NCBI GenBank assembly: GCA_031259185.1 | Contig: JAIRLV010000159.1 | Coordinates: forward strand, 1-10,080 | Direction: 5' to 3' | Origin: Elusimicrobiota bacterium | GTDB lineage: Bacteria; RUG730 | Length of the DNA: 10,080 nt | Shown: positions 1-6,474 of the stretch, one piece after another | Position numbering within the stretch: the first letter of the stretch is position 1 | Layout of the letters: every line of letters begins with the position of its first letter | Translations under genes and position numbers: made by a program | The notes under the pieces: model-generated | The model's database searches: none | What the model was told of the DNA's origin: nothing | What the model saw: only the letters and a program-made list of their open reading frames with translations

Positions 1-185
1 ATTTGCAATTTGCGATGGTGTTATCAATGATAAATATGACATTCAAAAATAATAATAATGTAGTTTCATTATTTCAGGCATTGCGTGATACGATAGGAGA
101 GAAGCCAGTAGAAAAGCAAAATATATTACTTAATAATCCGCCGCAAATTATAATAAAAAATGATGTTCCAAGACCAAACAAATAA
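1..185 (+). CDS. Terminase small subunit, C-terminal part (partial)
   Basis: The reading frame is open from the window edge to TAA at 183-185, so only the last ~60 residues of a gene that begins upstream are visible. The tail contains LRDTIGEKPVEKQ, which resembles the C-terminal region of many phage small terminases, followed by a Pro/Asn/Ile-rich end. Small terminases bind the packaging site on phage DNA and hand it to the large subunit; the C-terminus usually contacts that partner. The gene overlaps the large terminase start by 26 bases, the normal terS-terL arrangement. The identification rests on this short motif and on position; the DNA-binding domain lies outside the window, so it stays tentative. 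Confidence 0.6.
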   Translation, partial: LQFAMVLSMINMTFKNNNNVVSLFQALRDTIGEKPVEKQNILLNNPPQIIIKNDVPRPNK

Positions 186-1422
186 AATAGAACTTTCAAT
201 ATCAGAAATGATTTCGCCAGATTTTTATGATGTTTTTTATTCTATTTTAGAAAAAAAATATACGCATTATTGGCTAAAAGGCGGTAGAGGAAGCGGCAAG
301 AGTTCATTTATATCGATAGAGATAATACTAAATATAATTCAACATAAAAGTATGAATTGTATATGTTTTAGAAAATATGGGAATAATTTGAGGGAGAGCG
401 TATATAATCAGCTAATATGGGCGATAGATATATTAGGAGTAAGAGAGTATTTTTCATATATTAAGAACCCATTAGAGATCACATATCTACCGACAGGACA
501 AAAGATATTATTTAGAGGATTAGATGACCCAGTGAAACAAAAATCAATAAAGATGCCGTATGGATATTTTGGGTTGGCGTGGTTTGAGGAACTAGAAGAA
601 TATGATGGGATGGAAGAAATAAGAAAAGTTACACAATCATTAATGAGAGGCGGTAGTTTTTTTATATATTTTTACAGTTATAATCCGCCGCAGACAGTTT
701 CTAATTGGGTAAATTTTGAAAGTGTAAAAGATATAGAAAATAGATTAGTGCATACATCAAATTATAAATCGATGCCAGTTGATTGGTTAGGCAAAGAATT
801 TTTGATAGAAGCAGCGCTGCTGCAGAAAAGTAATGAACTAGCATATCGGCACGAATATTTAGGAGAAGTAACTGGAACTGGGGGTAGAATATTTAATAAT
901 ATTGTAAGTAGACCAATTAGTGATGAAGAAATAAAAAGATTTGAAAGATTTAGTTATGGGATAGATTGGGGGTTTGCAGTAGATCCGTTTAGTTTTGGAA
1001 AGTTTTATTATGATAGGACTAGGCGGATATTGTGGGTAATAGATGAGGTATATGGGATTGGCATATTGAATGATGAAGTAAAAAGGTTAATTGAGCCAAA
1101 AATAACAACAAGGGATGAGATAATAGCGGATAGTGAGGAGCCGAAATCGATAGAAGAATTTAGTAGAGATGGTTTTAAAATAGTAGGATCCCAAAAAGGC
1201 AAAGATAGTGTGAGATTTGGGATAAAATGGCTACAGAGATTACAAGCGATAGTGATAGATCAGAAACGGACGCCTAATGCGTTTAAAGAATTTAATTTAT
1301 ATGAATTTGAAAAGAATAAGCTAGGTGAGTTTAGAAGTGATTATCCAGATAAAGATAATCATTTTTTAGATTGTGCGAGGTATGCGATGGAACCATATAT
1401 ACGGAAAAGAGGAATTTTGTAA
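160..1422 (+). CDS. terL: Terminase large subunit (packaging ATPase and nuclease)
   Basis: This 420-aa protein is the motor that pumps phage DNA into the prohead and cuts the concatemer. Walker A is GGRGSGKSS (residues 41-49), Walker B is GLAWFEEL (138-145) with the catalytic acid at E143 or E144, and a coupling-type motif FYSYNPP follows (171-177). The C-terminal RNase H-like nuclease has the expected three acidic clusters: GIDWGF (D269), IIADSEEP (D324) and HFLDCARYA (D404). The GGRGSGKS loop and length fit the PBSX/Terminase_3-like group. ATG is at 160 with another at 163; no clear ribosome binding site precedes either, so translation is probably coupled to the overlapping upstream gene. 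The portal ATG follows its stop directly. No catalytic residue appears missing. The family is clear; the exact start is not. Confidence 0.95.
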   Translation: MMFQDQTNKIELSISEMISPDFYDVFYSILEKKYTHYWLKGGRGSGKSSFISIEIILNIIQHKSMNCICFRKYGNNLRESVYNQLIWAIDILGVREYFSYIKNPLEITYLPTGQKILFRGLDDPVKQKSIKMPYGYFGLAWFEELEEYDGMEEIRKVTQSLMRGGSFFIYFYSYNPPQTVSNWVNFESVKDIENRLVHTSNYKSMPVDWLGKEFLIEAALLQKSNELAYRHEYLGEVTGTGGRIFNNIVSRPISDEEIKRFERFSYGIDWGFAVDPFSFGKFYYDRTRRILWVIDEVYGIGILNDEVKRLIEPKITTRDEIIADSEEPKSIEEFSRDGFKIVGSQKGKDSVRFGIKWLQRLQAIVIDQKRTPNAFKEFNLYEFEKNKLGEFRSDYPDKDNHFLDCARYAMEPYIRKRGIL

Positions 1423-3015
1423 ATGATAATAGATAAAATAAAAAGCTTTTTTAATAAGAGAGATATTGTCTCAAATAAAAAAAAAGTTAAAGAAGTTAAT
1501 TTAGAGCAAGAAAAAGATGTAGAAAAAAGTGAAAAAGATAAGAATAAAAATATAGAAATTCCTAGAAAGTTTTATAGGAAAATAGACAAAGAAGGGATAT
1601 ATAAGCAAATATTTCAAAGAGATATAACAAGTTTAAAGGTTGTAAATAATGCGAGGGAAGCGAAAAAGAAAGGATTAGATAGTTATAATGATAATTTTAA
1701 TTATCCAGCTAGTATAAAGAGAAATAATGTATCTGAGAGAATATTAGATTGGTATGGAGATAATTACTTTATAGGTTATCAAGCGTGTTCGATATTGAGG
1801 CAGAATCCATATATAGATAAAGCTTGTACGGTTCCATGTAAAGATGCGATATCAGTAGATTATAAATTGAGTTATGTTAATGAAGAAGATAATCAAAAAG
1901 ACTTGGAAGATGAAAAAATAGATTATTTGAAAGAAATAAAAAATATAAGTGATAAAAAATATAAAATAAAAGAGAAGGCATATCAGTTTGCAGTAAATAA
2001 TAAGACATTTGGCGTAAGTTATGCATTTTTTAAAGTAGAAGGTGCAGATTGGACAAAGCCGTTTAATATAGATGGTGTGAAAAAAGGAAGTTATAAAGGG
2101 ATAGTTTTAATAGAGCCATATTGGATAGTGCCGGAGTTAGATATAGAAGGTTCTATGAATGTGTTGAGTGAAAATTTTTATGAACCAGAATATTATAATT
2201 TGCCGACAGGAGAGAGGGTACATAAGAGTTGGTTAGTAAAAGTTGTGAATGTAGAAGTAGCAGATATCTTGAAACCTACATATTATTTTGGCGGTATTTC
2301 ATTGCCGCAATTGCTATATGACAGGGTATATGCGAGTGAGAAAGTAGCGAATGAAGCACCGAATTTAGCCCTGACAAAAAGATTGTTAGTAGTAGAAGGT
2401 GATGTAGACGAAGCTATAGCGAATCCTGAGTATGCGGATAAAGTGTTAGGTAATTTGAATATATTGAGGGATAATTATGGTATATTTCTCAAAAAAAGCA
2501 ATACAGAAGTGCAACAACTAGATACTATATTAACTGATTTTGATGAACTAATAATGACGCAGTTTCAATTAGTATGCGCTATAGCAGAAATGCCAGCAAC
2601 AAAGCTATTGAAGATAACGCCAAGAGGTTTTAATGCGACTGGTGAGTATGATATGAAAGATTATATACAGAGCTTACAAGAATTACAGAATAATGTAATG
2701 AAACCACTTTTGGAAAGACATTTGGAAATTTTGACAAAATCAGAGTATGGGCGAGTAATAGAATTAGATGTTATGTTTAATGCAGTAGATATGCCGAGTG
2801 AAAAAGAATTAGCAGAAGTAGAAAATTTAAAAAGTTCAAGTTTAGTGAGTTATGTAGGCAATGGGATAATAAGCGCAGAGGAAGCAAGACAAAAATTAAT
2901 GAACGAGAAAGATAATGGTTTTAGCTTTTTGAATATAGAGTTGCCAGAAGAATTAGAAGAAATAGATTTTTTTGAGGCTGATATAGAAAAAAGAAAAGAT
3001 AAAAAAGATAAATAA
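1423..3015 (+). CDS. Phage portal protein, DUF1073 family
   Basis: A 530-aa protein expected to form the dodecameric ring at one capsid vertex through which DNA enters and leaves. Residues 1-50 are a Lys/Glu-rich, probably disordered leader. The portal body starts near residue 105 (ILDWYGDNYFIGYQACSIL) and includes the signature KITPRGFNATGEYD (397-410), followed by the helix DYIQSLQELQNNVMKPLLERH (413-433), typical of DUF1073 portals. The tail is again charged. ATG follows the terminase stop with no gap, and AGAGGA at 1408-1413 gives a plausible RBS. Some databases label this family 'anti-CBASS Acb1 family' because certain members carry an Acb1 phosphoesterase domain; I see no HxT/HxS pair here and the length leaves no room for it, so it should be read as a portal only. 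Confidence 0.88.
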   Translation: MIIDKIKSFFNKRDIVSNKKKVKEVNLEQEKDVEKSEKDKNKNIEIPRKFYRKIDKEGIYKQIFQRDITSLKVVNNAREAKKKGLDSYNDNFNYPASIKRNNVSERILDWYGDNYFIGYQACSILRQNPYIDKACTVPCKDAISVDYKLSYVNEEDNQKDLEDEKIDYLKEIKNISDKKYKIKEKAYQFAVNNKTFGVSYAFFKVEGADWTKPFNIDGVKKGSYKGIVLIEPYWIVPELDIEGSMNVLSENFYEPEYYNLPTGERVHKSWLVKVVNVEVADILKPTYYFGGISLPQLLYDRVYASEKVANEAPNLALTKRLLVVEGDVDEAIANPEYADKVLGNLNILRDNYGIFLKKSNTEVQQLDTILTDFDELIMTQFQLVCAIAEMPATKLLKITPRGFNATGEYDMKDYIQSLQELQNNVMKPLLERHLEILTKSEYGRVIELDVMFNAVDMPSEKELAEVENLKSSSLVSYVGNGIISAEEARQKLMNEKDNGFSFLNIELPEELEEIDFFEADIEKRKDKKDK

Positions 3016-3017
3016 GA

Positions 3018-3863
3018 ATGTTAAAGAAAGAAAAGAAAAAGATAGTAAAAGGAAAAGTGTTAAGTCAAAATGCAGGGATAAAGGCTTGGTATGATAAAGA
3101 ATTACAAGAATTAATTAGAAGTATGACAAAAGATACACAAAAAAGATTTTTAGAGTTGTATAGAACACACAAAAACTCCCAAAAAGGATATGCAACAGCA
3201 ATAAGGATATTGAATAAAGAATTAAGTGAAGAATGGATAAGTAAATTTAATAAAACTGGAAAAGAACTAGCAAAGAAAATGGTTCTAAAACAGACAAAAT
3301 ATTTAAAAAGCTCTATAAATCAAGCAATGATGCCGTTATTGCCGAAAGAATTGGAAGTGGAAAATAGAAGTTATTTAAGGTTTGGGTTAAAAGGTTCAAT
3401 GCTGGATGACCCGAGACGAGCAGAAATAATAAAGGCTAGTATAAATGAAAATGTAAGTTATATAAAGTCAATTTCGGAGCAATATCATATAAAAATGAAT
3501 TCTGCGATTGTGCGGTCGTTTCAAGTAGGAGGGAATGAAAAGGATTTGATAAACGATATAATGCAAATAGGGCAGGTAACAAAAAGAAAAGCACAATTGA
3601 TAGCAAGAGATCAAAGTTCTAAAATATATAGTGCGTTATGTTTACAAGAGATGAAAGATTTAGGGATAAAAAAATTTGAGTGGGTGCATTCGCATGGAGG
3701 TGAGCATCCTAGGCCATTGCATAGGAAATTAGATGGACACATATTTGAAATAGCTTCTCCACCAATTATACAAGAACAAAAAGGGAAACAAAGACAAGAA
3801 AAAGGATTTCCCGGGCAGTTGATAAATTGTAATTGTGTGATGAGACCTGTAATTGAGTATTGA
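3018..3863 (+). CDS. Minor head protein, Mu gpF-like (phage head morphogenesis)
   Basis: A 281-aa protein of the SPP1 gp7 / Mu gpF type, present in few copies inside the head near the portal and often ejected with the DNA. The N-terminal ~160 residues are mostly helical and Lys-rich. The C-terminal domain (about 160-280) has the family hallmarks: KAQLIARDQSSKIYSAL (191-207), WVHSHGGEHPRPLHRKLDG (222-240) and FPGQLINCNCVMRPV (264-278). The His and paired Cys residues in these stretches are what the family usually conserves. ATG lies two bases after the portal stop and has only a weak purine-rich RBS, suggesting coupling. Unlike many MuF proteins in low-GC phages it has no toxin domain after the MuF domain. 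It is followed by the reverse-strand Doc cassette, so the head operon is interrupted here. Confidence 0.88.
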   Translation: MLKKEKKKIVKGKVLSQNAGIKAWYDKELQELIRSMTKDTQKRFLELYRTHKNSQKGYATAIRILNKELSEEWISKFNKTGKELAKKMVLKQTKYLKSSINQAMMPLLPKELEVENRSYLRFGLKGSMLDDPRRAEIIKASINENVSYIKSISEQYHIKMNSAIVRSFQVGGNEKDLINDIMQIGQVTKRKAQLIARDQSSKIYSALCLQEMKDLGIKKFEWVHSHGGEHPRPLHRKLDGHIFEIASPPIIQEQKGKQRQEKGFPGQLINCNCVMRPVIEY

Positions 3864-3901
3864 TTTTATTTTTTATTTTTTTGGTATGGCAAAATAGTTT
3901 T

Positions 3902-3927
3902 ATTTTTTTCTTTATAAAGAAAAAAAT
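3902..3927. terminator. Perfect 26-bp palindrome, probable bidirectional terminator
   Basis: A perfect inverted repeat centred on CTTTATAAAG (3910-3919), with a run of seven T on the left arm and seven A on the right, closed by an A/T pair. It lies between the convergent ends of the MuF-like gene (+) and the Doc toxin gene (-). Read either way, a U-run follows the hairpin, as expected for a terminator shared by two converging genes. The stem is almost entirely A/T, so the hairpin is weak and efficiency is uncertain. Confidence 0.45.
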
Positions 3928-3943
3928 GGGAAATAAATTAGGA

Positions 3944-4399
3944 TTAGACTTTTTGATATAAAAAAAGTTCTTTGAAATATTTATATAAAATTATATTTAA
4001 AATGGATATAAATTGATTATTAGGAATAATGTTTGAAATATAAGATTTTAAGTCATTTTTAGATATTTTGTTATCAGCGACATCTAAAACTATTAATTCC
4101 ATTTTTAAAAGGTAAATAGTTGGAATTACATAATATCCATTTAGACAAAGGAATATATAACCTAATGCAATACTAGTTCTTTTATTAGCATCTGTGAAAC
4201 AATGGAATTTAACTATTCCAAAAACTAAATGGGTTAATTTATCTTGGATTGTTGGATAATAGGTATCATTTTTAATATGTTCTAAAAGACTTTCAAGTTG
4301 TCCTTTATCTTTTACGCCTGATAAGCCACCTGTTTGATTTATGATTTCATTATGTATAGAGATAACAAAATTTATATTAATATATTTGCAATCTTTCAC
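3944..4399 (-). CDS. doc: Doc-type toxin, Fic/DOC family
   Basis: A 151-aa protein on the reverse strand, opposite to all its neighbours. The N-terminal half has the Doc pattern IHNEIINQTGGLSGVKDKGQ (15-34). The catalytic loop is HCFTDANKRTS (66-76), i.e. HxFxDANKR with Lys where AMP-transferring Fic proteins carry Gly; its His falls at residue 66, as in phage P1 Doc. In P1 Doc this loop uses ATP to phosphorylate EF-Tu and arrest translation, and the same activity is inferred here. P1 Doc is 126 aa; this one has ~25 extra C-terminal residues rich in aromatic and Leu residues. The start is GTG at 4399; no early Met exists in frame. It overlaps the upstream small gene by the four bases GTGA, so its translation should be coupled to it. 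Confidence 0.85.
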   Translation of the reverse strand: MKDCKYININFVISIHNEIINQTGGLSGVKDKGQLESLLEHIKNDTYYPTIQDKLTHLVFGIVKFHCFTDANKRTSIALGYIFLCLNGYYVIPTIYLLKMELIVLDVADNKISKNDLKSYISNIIPNNQFISILNIILYKYFKELFLYQKV

Positions 4400-4533
4400 T
4401 TTTGGGCTAGCCTTTTAAATATCTCTATATTTTCTCTCATTATTTTTTTAAAATTTTCAAATTGTTTATTTAGTAATTTTTCGTATTTTGTCTGTTTGTT
4501 TACTTCAGCTTTTGTATTTTTTTTATTAAACAT
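4396..4533 (-). CDS. Candidate antitoxin for Doc (45 aa)
   Basis: A 45-residue reading frame directly upstream of doc on the same strand. It begins ATG at 4533, with AAGGA nine bases before it (reverse strand), and ends TGA at 4396, sharing GTGA with the doc start. Such an overlap is typical of toxin-antitoxin operons. The protein is Lys/Asn-rich, and its C-terminal half (KKIMRENIEIFKRLAQK, 29-45) looks like one amphipathic helix, resembling the toxin-binding tails of Phd-like antitoxins (pattern ..Y/F..IFK.LA). There is no room for the N-terminal Phd/YefM or AbrB-like DNA-binding domain, so it probably neutralises Doc but may not autoregulate. No canonical Fic inhibitory (S/T)xxxE(G/N) motif is evident. 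Function is inferred from position, overlap and the C-terminal helix. Confidence 0.65.
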   Translation of the reverse strand: MFNKKNTKAEVNKQTKYEKLLNKQFENFKKIMRENIEIFKRLAQK

Positions 4534-4591
4534 TAGTTTATATCCTTGTTAATATAAATTTATAAAAATATTAAAAAAAAATATTTAATAA

Positions 4592-4620
4592 ATTTTACAA
4601 AAAAAAATAAAGATTTTCAA
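4592..4620 (-). promoter_or_regulatory. Sigma70-like promoter of the Doc cassette
   Basis: On the reverse strand, TTGAAA (4620-4615) is separated by exactly 17 bases from TAAAAT (4597-4592), close to the consensus -35 and -10 boxes; TG directly precedes the -10. Transcription would start near 4585, leaving a leader of about 50 bases to the antitoxin ATG. It would let the cassette be transcribed independently of the phage late operon, for example in a lysogen. The surroundings are so A/T-rich that chance matches are possible. Confidence 0.55.
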
Positions 4621-4644
4621 TATTAAAAAAATGGAGCGTATTTT

Positions 4645-6474
4645 ATGGCAAAAGAGGTAGATATAAACGGTTTTTGGACTATAAAGGATAATCCGCTGTC
4701 AAAAGTGGGAGTATTCTCATATTTAGGTAACCAGATAAGTGATGAATTAGAAGCAGACAAAATATATAAAGTATATAGACCATTAGAAGAATTGTTAAAT
4801 GATGAGACAGTAAAGAGTTTTAACGGTGTTCCATTTATAGATGAACATGAGATGCTAGGAGAGAACTTTACGCCAGCGGAAAAAAAAGGAGTAGATGGAG
4901 TAGTTATTGATACATTTGCAGATAAAAAGCAAGGAATATTAAAAGGCACAATAAAATTATTTAGTGAAAAGATAAAAGATGAGATAGTAAATGGCAAAAA
5001 AGAGCTATCTATGGGCTATTTTTGTGATTATGAATTGAGAAGCGGTAGTTATAAAGGTGAAAAATATGATGCGGTGCAAAGAGAGATAAGGGGTAACCAC
5101 GTAGCATTAGTAGATAAAGGCAGAATGGGAAGTGATGTGAGGGTATATGATAGGCATATTACTTTTGATAGATTTGATATATTTGACTATAATGAAAATC
5201 ACTCTAAAGAAAATGGTAGATTTATAAGCGGTTCAGGTAGCAATAATAAAGAAAATGAAAAAAAGCAGGATAGAAAAGCAATTAATAATTCAGTAATCAA
5301 GATAACAGGCAAAGAATTAGGTGAATATAAAGATATAAAAGAATTGAGGGATAAGTCGATTGAGTATTATAGAGAGAATTTGCAGGGGAAAAGTGTAGAG
5401 AATAAAGAATTAGGTAAGGTGTTGTTTAGTAGAAAGGGATTAGATAAATATAAAAATGCTTCTGCTGATACTAATAAATTAAAAATGGTTGTAGCACTTA
5501 AAAATATTATTGAAAATGGAGAATATTTAGGAGAGAAAAAACTTTATAAAAAAAGGGATGATGGAATTGTAAAATTCCATAGAATTAGTAAAGAGGTAAA
5601 ATTAGATAATAAAACTTACAAAACAGAGATATTAATTAGTGAAGATAGAGAAGGAAATAAATTTTATGATTTGATGCAAGATATGGATGAATATAATAAA
5701 AAAAGAGGCTTTATCAAAGACCCTACAACCAACATAGGGGGAGATGAAGCCTCTAATAATTCCAAAAGTGGAACTGATAATAATATAGCACAAAATGAAA
5801 AAGAAGTCAATATATTTTTTATAAAAGGAGAAGATAATATGAATGAAAAATTATTAAAAAAGATTATAGAAACAATAAGTTCTATAATAGATGATGAAGA
5901 TGTAAAAGCGAAAGTCAAAGAAGCTTTGCAAAAACTAGGAGAAGCAGACGAAGAAGAAGCAGACGATAAAGACGATGATACTGAGAAGAAAGAAAAGACA
6001 GAAGACGAGGAAGAAAAGAAAGAGGAGAAAAAAGAAGAAAAGGAAGAAATAAAAGACGAAGAAAAAGATGACGAGAAAAAAGGATTAGATAGTGCATTGC
6101 AAGAGAAAATAAAAAATTTAGAAAAAGAAAATAAAAATTTGAAAAAAGCGATTGATGAGTTACCTAAAAATTTGTTTAGCTTAATTTCACAAAGGGACAA
6201 GTTAGCTGTTGAAGTATCAAAGTATATAGGGACATTTGATAGTTCAAATATGAGTCCGAAAGAAGTAGCGATATATGCTTGCAAGAAGTTAGAGTTAAAA
6301 GTTGCAGAAGATGAAGCCGAAAGCGTATTGAAAGGATATTTGAAAGCGCAAGAAACAAATAGCAAATTAAGGGTTGTGATAGATACCGATGGTAATAATG
6401 TTTCTAGTGAAAATCAAAATCAAGATGAAGCGTTAAAAGAATATTTAGCGTTAAATAATAAGGAGGCAAAATAG
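4645..6474 (+). CDS. DUF2213 prohead protease-scaffold fusion with an inserted LPD3-like domain
   Basis: A 609-aa protein with three parts. Residues 1-180 match the DUF2213 pattern: FIDEHEM (64-70), LSMGYFCDYE (121-130) and GNHVALVDKGRMGSDV (150-165). H68 and S122 are candidate protease residues by analogy with HK97-like prohead proteases (inference). Residues 185-200 are a polar Gly/Ser/Asn linker. Residues 213-345 look like the LPD3 domain of phage polyvalent proteins: VIKITGKEL, YYRENLQGKSVENKELGKVL, a helix KLKMVVALKNIIENGEYL, and strands ending GNKFYDLM. Residues 399-609 are an acidic Glu/Lys/Asp-rich stretch (435-480), a coiled coil (LQEKIKNLEKENKNLKKAI) and a helical tail, as in scaffolds. 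DUF2213 proteins usually join protease and acidic scaffold directly, so the middle domain is the unusual part. GGAG at 4633-4636 is the RBS. As the first gene after the Doc cassette it may need its own promoter or read-through. Confidence 0.82.
   Translation: MAKEVDINGFWTIKDNPLSKVGVFSYLGNQISDELEADKIYKVYRPLEELLNDETVKSFNGVPFIDEHEMLGENFTPAEKKGVDGVVIDTFADKKQGILKGTIKLFSEKIKDEIVNGKKELSMGYFCDYELRSGSYKGEKYDAVQREIRGNHVALVDKGRMGSDVRVYDRHITFDRFDIFDYNENHSKENGRFISGSGSNNKENEKKQDRKAINNSVIKITGKELGEYKDIKELRDKSIEYYRENLQGKSVENKELGKVLFSRKGLDKYKNASADTNKLKMVVALKNIIENGEYLGEKKLYKKRDDGIVKFHRISKEVKLDNKTYKTEILISEDREGNKFYDLMQDMDEYNKKRGFIKDPTTNIGGDEASNNSKSGTDNNIAQNEKEVNIFFIKGEDNMNEKLLKKIIETISSIIDDEDVKAKVKEALQKLGEADEEEADDKDDDTEKKEKTEDEEEKKEEKKEEKEEIKDEEKDDEKKGLDSALQEKIKNLEKENKNLKKAIDELPKNLFSLISQRDKLAVEVSKYIGTFDSSNMSPKEVAIYACKKLELKVAEDEAESVLKGYLKAQETNSKLRVVIDTDGNNVSSENQNQDEALKEYLALNNKEAK
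5704..5754 (+). other. Stem-loop inside the fusion gene, after the LPD3-like domain
   Basis: AGAGGCTTTATC (5704-5715) pairs along its full 12 bases with GATGAAGCCTCT (5743-5754), with a single G-U pair. Inside it, CCCTA (5721-5725) pairs with TAGGG (5735-5739) around a 9-base loop. It is the strongest GC-containing hairpin I found in the window and lies within codons 354-370, at the end of the LPD3-like domain. No T-run follows, so it is not a standard terminator. It could mark an old cassette boundary, or act on the mRNA ahead of the internal start at 5839. Confidence 0.55.
5823..5841 (+). promoter_or_regulatory. Internal ribosome binding site and start for a nested scaffold
   Basis: AAAAGGAG (5823-5830) stands eight bases before an in-frame ATG at 5839. 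Motif and spacing match the sites in front of the cement protein (6460-6466) and the major capsid protein (7404-7410) closely. It lies inside the 609-aa gene, at residue 399, exactly where the scaffold part begins. Confidence 0.6.
5839..6474 (+). CDS. Possible separately translated scaffold protein (nested, 211 aa)
   Basis: If the internal ATG at 5839 is used, it gives a 211-aa product identical to residues 399-609 of the fusion protein. It contains an N-terminal helix (about 1-35), a Glu/Lys/Asp-rich acidic stretch, a coiled coil with Leu heptads (LQEKIKNLEKENKNLKKAI) and a helical end. That is the usual make-up of a scaffolding protein, which fills the prohead during assembly and then leaves or is cleaved. 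The layout would parallel lambda C/Nu3, where the scaffold is made from an internal start in the protease gene. The evidence is the strong RBS and the domain boundary; actual expression is inferred. Confidence 0.5.
   Translation: MNEKLLKKIIETISSIIDDEDVKAKVKEALQKLGEADEEEADDKDDDTEKKEKTEDEEEKKEEKKEEKEEIKDEEKDDEKKGLDSALQEKIKNLEKENKNLKKAIDELPKNLFSLISQRDKLAVEVSKYIGTFDSSNMSPKEVAIYACKKLELKVAEDEAESVLKGYLKAQETNSKLRVVIDTDGNNVSSENQNQDEALKEYLALNNKEAK

Noticed and set aside
1423-3015. Anti-CBASS (Acb1) function for the portal gene
   Set aside because: The DUF1073 family is sometimes labelled this way, but no HxT/HxS phosphoesterase motifs or extra C-terminal domain are visible; the protein reads as a portal only.
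4334-4552. 72-aa hydrophobic forward frame over the Doc/antitoxin region
   Set aside because: It is antisense to doc and the overlapping antitoxin frame, has no RBS and resembles nothing; the reverse-strand genes explain the stretch.
4558-4620. Origin of replication or A-tract regulatory repeat
   Set aside because: The A/T runs are irregular with no iterons or direct repeats; base composition and the Doc promoter explain them.
5160-5840. Intein or homing endonuclease in the DUF2213 gene
   Set aside because: No splice-junction Cys/Ser...His-Asn pattern and no LAGLIDADG, HNH or GIY-YIG motif was seen; the segment looks like an added domain.
5664-6365. Long reverse-strand reading frame (233 aa, Ser/Phe-rich)
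   Set aside because: It is the complement of the acidic, purine-rich scaffold region; the low-complexity Ser/Phe/Leu composition and lack of an RBS mark it as a shadow.
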